Positions 24,202-34,247 of a stretch of 64,000 bases of DNA are shown here, one piece after another. Positions within the stretch are counted from its first letter, which is position 1. Each line of letters opens with the position of its first letter. A model generated the notes under the pieces. The model saw nothing but the letters and a program-made list of their open reading frames with translations. It ran no database searches and had not been told where the DNA came from. The stretch comes from Ceratopteris richardii (taxonomy: Eukaryota > Streptophyta > Polypodiopsida > Polypodiales > Pteridaceae). The position numbers and the translations under genes were made by a program. The stretch is taken from the NCBI GenBank assembly GCA_020310875.1, contig CM035412.1:135508868-135572867 (forward strand), given 5' to 3'.

Positions 24202-24471
24202 ATGGCATCAGAACATTTCAACACACAAATATACTCGAAGAGGAAAAAAAGAGCCATTGAAGGACTTGGAAGAAGATGAGCTTTTGATTCAAGTTCATGG
24301 ACAAACTCAAGGGAAGTCTACTACTAGAGAAGCAAGGCATCTACCCCATTTGTTTTGGTACTTTTGAAGCATAGGGGTAAAGATCTTGATATTCATAAAT
24401 CTTCTTGCATCAACGAGCCTTAAAAGAGTACATTAGAGTACATCATGTAAAAATATAGCACTCACACTAAA

Positions 24472-25060
24472 ATGTTAGATAAAAACAACTATAATCCATG
24501 GAACTTTAGAATCTCTAACTTTCTCATGGCCAAGGGCCTATGGAGGCATGTCAATGGAACAGAAGTTAGGCCTATATTGGGAAAGAATCCAACTCTCGAT
24601 CAATTGAGGATCTTTTAGAGAAGGGGTTGAGAAAGATAAGAGTACTATCTTCATCTTATCTCATCATATTATCAATGTAATGATAGAGCATAGTCAAGAT
24701 CTATACACTTCAATGAAAGTGTGGAAACCCTAGAGAGACTATGCTCTACTTCAACCAAAGTTGGGAAGATTAAATTGAAGAATGAACTCGATACTTGAGG
24801 AAGAAACCTAGCAACAACATCAATGACTCTATTCTAAAGATCAAAGAAGTAAGTGATGCATTGGGATCCATAGGTTCTCACATAGTTGATAATGACATAG
24901 TTGCATATACATTGAATGGACTTAAGATGATGAGAAGTCGAAATGTTTGAGATAATCTTTTGACTTTGAGCAACTAGTCGAAATGGTCACTCAAGAGGTG
25001 AACATTGGAGGCTCAAAGACAAAGTTCAATGAAGCCCAAGTATTTTATGCACGTAAATGA
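24472..25060 (+). pseudogene. gag: Element G gag (decayed)
   Basis: ATG at 24472 opens MLDKNNYNPWNFRISNFLMAKGLW, a copia gag start. Later ETLERLCSTSTKVGKIKLKNELD appears in another frame (about 24725-24790) and matches the gag scrap at 37150-37407 (STSTKARKIQPKNELN). Several stops and frameshifts follow. The gag C-terminal half with the knuckle is missing. Confidence 0.72.
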
Positions 25061-25129
25061 AAAAGTAGAAGAAAAAAATCAAGGTAGAGGCACAAGAAGG
25101 CAACGAAGAGGATCAAATGGATCAAATGT

Positions 25130-25850
25130 CTAAGGTTAGATGGAGGGGGATAATACTTCTCTCATCATTTCTCTTATTTCTTGGAGTCAAATGGGATCAA
25201 GGGATAGATCACATGCAGATACACATCACGACAAAATGGTGTATTAGAAAGGAAGAATAGGTACATTCCACAATGTGCTAGGGCTATGATGAAGGAGATG
25301 GGAATGCCTAATTGCTATTGGGCTTATGCAGTAACCACTACAATATACATCATGAACATAGCATCCATATCAAGTATACATGATACAGCACCCTATGAAG
25401 CTCGGTACAATAGAAAACCAGATGTATCACACTTGAGAGTGTTTGGATGTAATTGTTATGTGTTAATTCCAAGTGAATTGAAGAGAAAACTTGATGATAT
25501 ATCAAAAAGTTGTGTGTTTATAGGATATCAAAGTGAACAAAAGGGGTATAGATGCTAGAATCCAACAAGTAAGGAGCTAAAGGTGTCAAGGGATGTCACG
25601 TTTGATGCGCTCTTACCTTGGTATTCTTCAAATGTACCTATTCAAGCAAATGAAGATGGGGAAGGGAAGACTTCAAGAGAAAATGAAGAACTGCAAGTTA
25701 TGGTTCTTAGTGGACCACAGAACTCGAGTAAAAATGCATCTTTGAGTGAAGGAAATCCTAGATTAAGTTGACTTAGGGATGCAAGGAGCAAAGGCAAAGC
25801 CAAAATCATAAAAATAGAAGAAGATGAAGACTTATGGATTGTGATCAATG
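25130..25850 (+). pseudogene. Element G integrase fragment
   Basis: Begins at the second catalytic Asp region (LRLDGGG-YFSHHF, with a TAA in place of the Glu codon), then RYTSRQNGVLERKNR, MPNCYWAYAVTTTIYIMN, PYEARYNRKPDVSHLRVFGCNCYVLIPSELKRKLD, CVFIGYQSEQKGYRC, then VSRDVTFD and the acidic linker. The first catalytic Asp (HTDxxGP) is lost in the deletion joining gag to integrase. The open part (25286-25558) ends at a TAG just after the IGY motif. Confidence 0.83.
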
Positions 25851-25895
25851 TAGATTATCATACAAAGGAGGAGAGCTCAAAAATAAACAATAAAT

Positions 25896-26569
25896 ATTCA
25901 AATCATATCTCAGTGTACATAACTCAAGTGACCATAAAACTTTGTAAACAAACTCATGAGATGTTTTCCTTCATAATATAATCAATAAATAGAATATTGA
26001 GACCATATACATGTTGAACGACTCAAGAAAATTCATAGACTAAGAGAAATGTACTACAACAATGAACAATGAACAAAGTAGTTTATGAAACTCAAGGTAA
26101 ATGTATTGCTAAGTAAGACCTTATACATAGAGGTTTTGGATCTCTTCAGAAGCTTTTTTGTAAGCACAATATCCACTCAAATGACTATGATAATCAGCTT
26201 TAGTACTCGTGTTTAAATAAGTAGTTTATATATACATTTTTTTGTAAGCACAACATCCACTCAAATGACTATGATATTCAGCTTTAGTACCCGTGTTTAA
26301 ATAAGCAGTGTATATATACATTTTCTCAAATGACTATTGGTTGAATCTACCTAATATTCTACCATGCGTTTAGGAGTCACTTTTGAATTTTCAATTCAAA
26401 TAGATCATGGGATTTCTCCCTATGCATCCACAAGATTCTCTTTTAGTCACTCTTTTACCTTTGGAAAAAGTAATATCTCACTTTAATCTTGGAAATTAGT
26501 CAAATAAGACTTACACATACATAGTACTTTGACTCAAGACTAAGTGACATCCAATACATAAGGCTAAGT
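25896..26569 (-). repeat. Truncated F-family LTR with an 84-bp tandem duplication
   Basis: Aligns with 22718-23312 of the F LTR, same orientation. It lacks the U5 end and the last ~24 bases of the TG end. Inside, an 84-bp unit (gtaagcacaa...tatatatacattttttt) occurs twice, at about 26160-26243 and 26244-26320; the F LTR has one copy. It ends abruptly where the H' LTR begins. Confidence 0.82.
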
Positions 26570-26814
26570 TGTGATATTTCCATCTTTTCCTTTTGCCATG
26601 GCTTCCATCGTGGGACTCCATCTTACACACAAAGATTTCAACTCTTCCTTTGGTTCACCACCGAGCTCGTTAGATCCTCATGAGAGAGACTCCTCACACA
26701 TGAATGTAGTGTGATAATAATCTCTCTTGGATTGTCTCGTCCCTTCTACCAAATGTGCTTAATTCCCCTAGTTATGCCATGTGGCATTTGTGCCACCTCA
26801 CCCAAGATGGTTTG
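26570..26814 (-). repeat. 3' LTR of element H', outer part (split by H)
   Basis: On the minus strand this is the H LTR from base ~17 to its end (shared gaggtggcacaaatgccacatggcat and catttggtagaaggg), ending in gatatcac-like ..ATATCACA. The first 21 bases of the same LTR are at 31165-31185 on the other side of H. Total H' LTR is about 261 bases against 279 for H. Confidence 0.85.
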
Positions 26815-27093
26815 TGTCATATTATGGATGCACACTCTTGAGTGAGGTGGCATAGATGCCACATGGCATCACTAAGGGCCTTATACCCATTTGGTAGAAG
26901 GGGGAGAGAGCAATCTCTATTAGAGAGATTATTAACACTACACTTAGTAGTAGTTATGAGGGCTCTCTCACTATCTCTCAAGAGAACATAAGTGTGGTTG
27001 GACGCGGCTGGGCGGTGAACCAGAAGATCTCTCTGTGTGTTGACGGGTCGTACGTGACCGTAGGCTATATCAAAAAGGGAGCACGATGTATCA
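26815..27093 (+). repeat. 5' LTR of element H
   Basis: TGTCATATTATGG...GATGTATCA, 279 bp. It includes the imperfect palindrome ggcatagatgccacatggcat and CpG-containing U5 (ggacgcggctgggcgg). Confidence 0.95.
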
Positions 27094-27094
27094 C

Positions 27095-27106
27095 TGGTAT
27101 TAGAGC
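27095..27106 (+). other. Primer-binding site of element H
   Basis: TGGTATTAGAGC, one base after the LTR; one mismatch to the standard initiator-Met tRNA site. Confidence 0.85.
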
Positions 27107-30100
27107 CGATATATCGTCCGCTTTCGCACGTGCATGAATTGGGGATCGAACCCAAATCAGGAGGAAGGGAGGCAGGTGGCTTAACCGACATGCCATTTGG
27201 AGCTTATGAATTTGTTCTCTTACTCTACAAGGTAAGACAAAAAGCGGCTTCCCTCCCACCACGCATGACTAGTTCCCTTCATATGGGACATGGACAGATG
27301 TGCATAGCCTCATCCGTGAGGATGTTCAGAGAAGAATTTAAGTTATCCAATTGACCATGCTCTTCATAAGAATACAAAGTGTGGAGAAGCAATATTATGG
27401 ATTCTATGGAAGTCATTGAAGATACATCCGTATGCTCCTGATAAAAATTGGATCACTCATGAGAAGGTTGGGCTACGATCCCCACTTTGCTTCATTGGAG
27501 GTCTACACATTAGATGCCCCACACATGGATGTGAGAGGGATGGGATGATTAACAAGACAACAAGGAGTTATGACTTCAAGTTCCAGGTTTGAGTATTTTT
27601 GCATTCCTGTAAGAATTTTCATTTTTGAGAATGATAATGAAGCATTAGGGGGGCCAAGTTTTTTGAGGGAAATCACATGTATGGAGATTATGAGATATGT
27701 AATCTCACCTAGAGTCAAGGATTCCCTCAAAATACAACAAAACTTAAGCTTTAGATACCTCCAAAGTAGCCTATTTTTATGATTTTTATATAAATTTCAG
27801 GAGCTATTTTGGATAAGTAGCCATTTTGGGAAGGGCAAAAGAAGAGGTACTTTTTATAGATTGGTAGTAAAAACCATGCATACCTGTAGTATAGTCTATT
27901 GAATTCCATATACAATCAAGAAATACAAAAGATACCTCAGTATGATGGGAGTTGGAAGCTCCACAAAACCCCCTTCCATCACAGTTTGAGAAAAAATTTC
28001 AGCACCTGAATCTAAGAAATTCCCTTTTTGGAAGAGGAAAAAAGAGGTGCACTAGCTATGAATGGATGGGAAAAAGTATATATACTGAGAGTATGTTGTA
28101 TGGACTTCATAGTAAAATCATTAGATTCATCATAATAATAAGTTAAGGAGGAATTTTACTTCCTCAAAGACCCCCTTCCCGCACTTTTTGGAAAAAATTT
28201 CAGGTGTTAGTTTTAGTTGAACTCCAATTTTGGGAGTAAGAAAAGAGATCATTTCAAAGGCTTCCCATGGATTAGAGCATACTATACATGAAGTATGCTG
28301 TATGTATTACCATGGAGAAGAGAAATATCAAGAAAAATTCACATTTGGAATGGATTAGAAGCTTGCTAAAAGCTCCCATTTAAGTTTTTGCATAAAAGCA
28401 AAAATCTTGATTTAGGCCTCTTTTGGGGAGCAAATTAACATGCACTAAGGGAGGATTTGGGAAGGTGAAAATAGGCTTAAGCATCTTCAAATATTCCTTT
28501 CTGAGATTATGGAGAGAATTTTAGCATTTGCTTGATGGAAGAATGCTTTTGGGCACCCTAAAAATCACATTTTCACACTTTTTCCAGCCCCTCCAACAGT
28601 CGACTAGTTTGGCATGTCCCACTTGGAAAGGCCATATCTTGGGCTAGGAAACTCCGAATTGGATATGCTATGGCTCGTTTTGAAGAGCACAATGTCTATT
28701 TTCAGTTTATGAGAAGAAATTTTGGAACATATATATTTTTGTAGGTCTGTACAGCTCTGCAAAGTCTGAAAGTTTTTGGCAAATACATTCCGAGAGCCAT
28801 ATCTTTCAAACCGGGAAGGCGATTTGAGTAATTTCACTTAGAGCTCTTTGCACATGCTATATATTTCATTTTATGAACATTTGTAGGTCTAAAGAAGGAT
28901 TAATAGTGCATTTTTTGACTAAATTTGCATTATTTTGGTAATCACCTGACCATGCTTTATGTTTTGGGAAGTGATCCAATGTTTTCGGACACCTCAAAGC
29001 TTATATTAGGATCTAAGGAGGAAGGTGCAGAGGTCTCAAAGCTCATGGAGAAGGATTGGATGCATGCAATTCCAAAACCAAAACTATTCAGGGACGTATG
29101 ATTTATGCTTCAGGCATTTTACTTTATGTTATGGCATGTTCTGTATCTACATGCATAGATTGGATTGCATACATCAAATGTTGATGATTGTTTAAATTCT
29201 AAAAGTATGGATCAATAGGGGAGAAGTACACTTTTTTATTTTTTGTAGGAAAGAGGATTGTAGAAATTATATGGCTATGCAACATAGAGAATTGTTGCTA
29301 GCATTTGCTTTTATGTTTTTGCAGGTTATGGAGTCCATATATGAGTTTATGCATGCATGCCATGGGCCTGTCAAGCCGTATGTTGTTGGGTGGTCTGTGT
29401 GCCACTGAGCTTATGGTTAAATTTTTTTGGGATTCCATTTCCTGGGGAAATGCTGTCAAAATTTTTCCTACCGCATGGCGTTATATACGCACTTGCTTTT
29501 AGGTAAGAGTGTTATGGTCTTCATAGGAGAAGAATAGATTATGTTTTCCTTTAGAGAGAAGGGGTGTTAAAGAGACATCTCTTAGTCTTTATTTTAGAAG
29601 GAATTCATTTACTCTACGTTTCAATGTAATTTTCCTTCACATGGGAGTATCTTTCTCCACTAGTTTTGAACGAAAACATGGAGAACTTATGTACATATTC
29701 TCAATTATGAGCAGAGTAAATGGATTCAATAGAGCCTCTTCCAAAAGTTAAAGGGAAAGTAGAATAGATTCCACTACCAGAGCTCTTTTCCTTAGATGAG
29801 ATTAGAGAGTTTTTTTCACTTTTTATAGATTAGATTGTCTAGATAGGAGTGGCACTCTTCTATCTTAGACAAGAGGGAGATCAGTTAATCATGATGGTTA
29901 GATTAATTCTCACATGGAGACTTTTGAGAGAAGTAGTTATTTTTACTTCCAGTGATGCTCTTTGACTAGATGAGATGATCTAGTTATTGGCATTAGTGAG
30001 ACTAGGAGTTGAGTATGACTCTTCTCTTTAAGACTTCTAGGAGATATGGAGATATCTAACCTATTAGGGTACCAAACTCTTAGTTGGTGTTACATCATGA

Positions 30101-30871
30101 GTATGATGAGTAAACATCAGTTAGGAGGATGGGTACTAAGGGATTATCTGAATCTCAAAGGGAATGCTTCTACATTCATATGGCAAACTATAGGGAAGAG
30201 AATGTTTCAAAATTTGCACTAGTGTCAATAGATGCTCTTCCAATAGAACTTAGTCCAATAGTAAAGGATGACAAACCATAGACTTCTCGATTGGTAAAAT
30301 GTAGAGATTGCATTTTACTATCAAGAAATTCTTATATATGAGCTGGATGATGGATTTGCATAGTTCACACGATAGTTTAGATTAAACTATTACTGGTGAT
30401 TACACTCAAGGTTAGGAAGACCTAGAGTGGTATGAGTGCAATCTATCATTTAGAATTAGATGGGTTTGGAGTCACTTCTGATGGGATTTTGTTCTATGTT
30501 TCATAGGATGCTATGGTTTATTATCTCCATCATGATATGGTCAAGCCTATAAGCTTGGCACTTTTACACTTACTTCACATGCTATTGCTCCAAGGAGGAT
30601 ACATCATATGGACTTAGGTCATTTGGATGATGTTGTATATTATGGGAGTGATAGTTTGGAGCTGCAGTGTACATGGGAGATAGTAGGTTCCACTCAGACG
30701 GTTTCCCACCTTTGAGATGATCCCACATGAGGCTTCTTGAGGGGAAGGATATGGGGAAACAACAAACAGAGATGACCATGTACATAGAATACATGGGGTT
30801 CAGGGGAGTCCGAGCACTTTCTTCTACCATTACGGATGTTTCCTTTACATTTTCGAGGACTAAAATGCTTT
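27107..30871 (+). other. Non-coding internal region of element H
   Basis: 3.8 kb without a long ORF. Much of it recurs, inverted and diverged, in H' (31186-34243): for example the block giving VKFFWDSISWG near 29420-29455 is found in H' near 32430-32460 as VKFFWNSISLG. It contains two gccatatctt...-type segments (28631 and 28796), a class of sequence also seen in the A LTR. Conservation between two copies without coding capacity fits sequence retained for packaging or transcription, or simple shared descent. Confidence 0.75.
27140..27208 (-). other. tRNA-like / SINE-head-like sequence in the H leader
   Basis: On the minus strand: TGGC-ATGTCGGTTAA-GCCA forms a D-arm (3-bp GGC/GCC stem, GGTTA loop), and TTGGG-TTCGATC-CCCAA forms a perfect 5-bp T-stem with a canonical TTCGATC loop at about 27139-27155. 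The A-box-like and B-box-like segments are about 45 bases apart. The acceptor and anticodon stems do not pair, so this is not an intact tRNA gene. A tRNA-derived SINE head is a reasonable guess. Confidence 0.5.
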
Positions 30872-30885
30872 CGAGGGGAAGGAAA
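30872..30885 (+). other. Polypurine tract of element H
   Basis: cgaggggaaggaaa directly before the 3' LTR; the H' counterpart (minus strand, 31186-31199) is aaggggaaggaaa. Confidence 0.88.
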
Positions 30886-31164
30886 TGTCATATTATGGAT
30901 GCACACTCTTGAGTGAGGTGGCATAGATGCCACATGGCATCACTAAGGGCCTTATGCCCATTTGGTAGAAGGGGGAGAGAGCAATCTCTATTAGAGAGAT
31001 TATTAACACTACACTTAGTAGTAGTTATGAGGGCTCTCTCACTATCTCTCAAGAGAACATAAGTGTGGTCGGACGCGGCTAGGCGGTGAACCAGAAGATC
31101 TCTCTGTGTATTGACAGGCCGTATGTGACCATAGGTTGTATCAAAAAGGGAGCACGATGTATCA
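30886..31164 (+). repeat. 3' LTR of element H
   Basis: 279 bp, mate of 26815-27093, followed by the target duplication gtttg. Confidence 0.95.
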
Positions 31165-34100
31165 GTTTGCATCCATAATGTGACATTTCCTTCCCCTTGA
31201 AAGCATTTTGTCCTCAAAAATGTAGATGAATTGTTTGTAATGGTAGAAGAGAGTGCTCGGCCTCCCTTGAACCTCATGTACTCTATGTAAATGGTCATCT
31301 CTCTATGGGTTGTTTCCCCATATCCTTCCCATTATTAGCCTCATATGAGATCATCTCAAAGGTGGAAAACCATCTCAGTGGTGTCTACTATCTCCCATAT
31401 ATACACAACTTCCAAACTATGACTCCCAAGACATATAACATCATCATAATAAAATAATTCCATATGATGTCTCCTCTATGGAGAAATAGTATGAAAAGCA
31501 AGTGTAAAGTTCTAAGCTTATTAGCTTTACCATACCATAATGGAGATAATAAACCATAGAATCCTAGGAAATATAGATCAAAATCGCATAAAAGTAACTC
31601 CAAACCCATATAGTACTAGATGATAGATTTGGCCTCATACCACTCTACATCTTAACCTTGAGTGTACTCACAAGAAATAGTTTAATATAAACTACCTTGT
31701 GATCTATGTCAAACCATCATCTAGCTCACATATAAGAATTCCTTGGTAGTAAATTGAAATATCTAAATTCCACTAACCAAGAAGCCTTTGGTTTGTCATC
31801 CATTACCCTTGGACTAAGTTCTATTGGAAGAGCATCTATTGGCACTAGTGCAAACTCTGAAATTTTCTCTTCCCTTTATTTTTCCATATGAATGCAAAAG
31901 CATTCACTTGGAGATTCAGATAATCCATAAGTACCCATCCTCCTAATTGATGCTCACACATCATGCTCATGATCTTACACCAACTAAGAGTTTTGTACCC
32001 CAATAGGTTAGATATATCCCTATCTCCCCCATAGTCTCTTAATCATTCTATGAAACTCTTTTGAAGGTAAGTAATGCTTCACTGTACTGGAGATAATGAT
32101 ACATATATATCTTGTGATCCTCTATGCAACTTCCTAAAACCTATAGCATTGCTTTTGCACATTCCTACTAGTGAAGGTGTATCTCTTTCCCATTATCAAT
32201 CCTATTATCTAAATCCATAAGGAATATGTGTAGGTATCCAATTACTACTGAAGTTTCCTTATCTATGATATTTTGATGGTCATAAGTCCATCCACTACAT
32301 GCTTACAAGCATGCTTACACCTTAGTGATTTTTGCAGAGAAGGCATGTTACTATGCCATAAAATTCTTCCCGAAAGGTAAGTGCATATATAATGCCATGA
32401 GGTGCAAAAAAAATTTATAGCATTTCCCCAAGGAAATGGAGTTCCAAAAAAATTTAACCATAACATGAATCATAAGGCCTTGCAATCCAATGGCACACAA
32501 AACATTCACTATAGCATAGGGCTTGGCAAGCCCATGGCATACAAGACATATACTCAAGTATGAGCTCCATAACCTACAAAAACATAAAATGCTAGCAACA
32601 AGATCTGTGTTGCATAACCTTGTACGTCCTGTAATCATTTTTCTTGTAAACCATCAAAAAGGTATATTTCTAACAATTTGTTCATGAAAAACTTTGATGT
32701 ATTCATTCCAATCATATACTCATGCATGTATATACCAAATATGCCAAAACATAAATCATAATGCTTAAGAACATAAGCCATACTTCCTTGAATGGTTTGA
32801 TGTCAGAATTGCATGCATCCAAGCAATTTTTAAGATCTTAAAGGCCTCTAAACTTTCCTTTCTAGGTCATAAAAAAACTTTGAAGTGTCCAATGGCATCA
32901 GATCACTTCCCAAAACATCAATCATGGTCAAATGATTACCATAATAAAATATACCAAAAAATGCATATGTAATCCATCTCTATCCTATAAAAACTTTTTG
33001 TAGGACTAGAAAATAATCATAAAATGGAATATATATATATATCATGTGCAAGTCTCTCAAAGTAAAATTACCTCAAAAACCTTCCTAGATTGCAAGATAT
33101 GTCTTCTAGAAGGTAGCTTTTGGAAATTGTTCAGACTTGGTAGACCTGCACAGAGTTGGAAAAACTTACAATTTCCATTATTTCTTTTCATAAAATAAAA
33201 CTAGCCCTTTTGCTCTTCAAAATAAGCCATAGAAATCCAACTTGGAGATTCCTAGACTAAGATATGGCCTATACAAGTATGACATGCCAAACTAGTGGAC
33301 TGGTGGAGGTGCTGGAAAAAAGTGTGGAAATGTGATTTTTGAAGTGCCCAAACGCATTCTTCGGACATCAAGTAAATCATAGATTTCTCTCCATAACCTA
33401 AGAGAGTAATATATAAAGATACTTGTTCATATTCTCACATTTCTTAATCCTCCCTTCTTGCATGCTAATTTTCTCCCCAAAAGAGGCATAAACCAAGATT
33501 TTTACTTTCTTGTAAAAAGTTAGATGGGAGATTTTAGCATGCTTCTAATCCATTCCTGGTGTTTTTTCTTGGCTTTTCTTATTCCCTATGGCAACATATA
33601 TACGATAGTTCATGTATGTATGCATTATTCCATGGGAAGTCTCATAAATTATCTTTTCTTTCTCCCAAAAGTGGAGATTTGCTAAAATTAGCACCTGAAT
33701 TTTTTTCCAACAAGAGTTGAAAGGGGGTTTTTGAGGATGTAAAATTCCTCCTTAACTTATTGTTTTCATGAATCTAATGATTCCATAGATAATTCCATAT
33801 GAAATACTTTCATTATGTATACTTTTTCTCATCAATCTATACTTAATGTACCTCTATTTCCCTCCTTCAAATGGAAATTTATTAAATTTAGGTGCTATAA
33901 TTTTTCTCAAAAAGTGATGGAAGGGGTTCTTGTGGAGCTTCAAACTCCCATCTTGTTGGACCTTTTTTGAATTTCTAGATTCTATATGAAATTCCATCCC
34001 CTATATGTATGCCTGATTTTCCCCACCAATGTATGGAAATTCCCTCTTCATTTCCCTTTCCCCAAATGACTACTTATCAAAAAGCACCTAAAAATTATGT

Positions 34101-34243
34101 AGATGTTATGACCAGGGCTACTTTGAAGATACATAAATCTTGTGCTTTCTTGCAACTTGAGGGAATCCTTGACTCTAGATGAGATTTTATACCTCATACT
34201 CCCCATAAATATTGTTTCCCTCCAAGAACTTGGCCCCCTAACC
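31165..34243 (-). mobile_element. Older inverted copy H' (5' end lost)
   Basis: The minus strand carries, right to left, the H internal sequence, the PPT (31186-31199) and the first 21 bases of the LTR (31185-31165: TGTCACATTATGGATGC plus the duplicated target). The rest of the LTR is beyond H at 26570-26814. The homology with H begins at the H position near 27655 (ggggggccaag), so the 5' LTR, PBS and leader are lost. At about 34240-34248 H' meets the protease of element I on the plus strand with no LTR end, a non-homologous junction. Confidence 0.85.
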
Positions 34244-34247
34244 CTTT

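Larger units (their letters stand above)
23337..25895 (+). mobile_element. Decayed Ty1-copia element G, plus strand
   Basis: Plus-strand remnant: LTR-like DNA ending at a PBS (24203-24214), gag (from 24472), then a direct jump to the integrase core (25130). Protease and pre-integrase are deleted, and RT/RNase H are absent because the next sequence is an F-family LTR piece at 25896. Two other scraps of this family occur at 37150-37407 (gag, minus) and 48549-49168 (integrase, plus). Confidence 0.72.
26815..31164 (+). mobile_element. Complete non-autonomous LTR element H
   Basis: 4350 bp with 279-bp LTRs at 26815-27093 and 30886-31164, flanked by a perfect 5-bp duplication gtttg (26810-26814, 31165-31169). 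It has a PBS (27095-27106) and PPT (30872-30885) but no recognisable gag, protease, integrase, RT or RNase H. The PPT context (tttcgaggac...gaggggaaggaaa) resembles Ty3-gypsy elements, so H is best described as a LARD-like element mobilised by an unseen autonomous partner. The LTRs differ at about ten positions, all transitions. H is inserted in the LTR of an older inverted copy, H'. Confidence 0.9.

Noticed and set aside
29305..29502. Short ORF in H with a partial match in H' (VKFFWDSISWG)
   Set aside because: Frame changes and indels differ between the two copies, stops interrupt the longer reading, and the nucleotide match extends outside it; shared ancestry explains it without coding selection.
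30888..31298. 136-codon minus-strand ORF spanning the H 3' LTR
   Set aside because: Crosses the LTR end, target duplication and H' PPT, and the LTR part is repeated at 26817-27191; a by-product of the nesting.
33020..33050. Short (AT)n run near 33030
   Set aside because: Only a few dinucleotide units; not enough for a microsatellite call.
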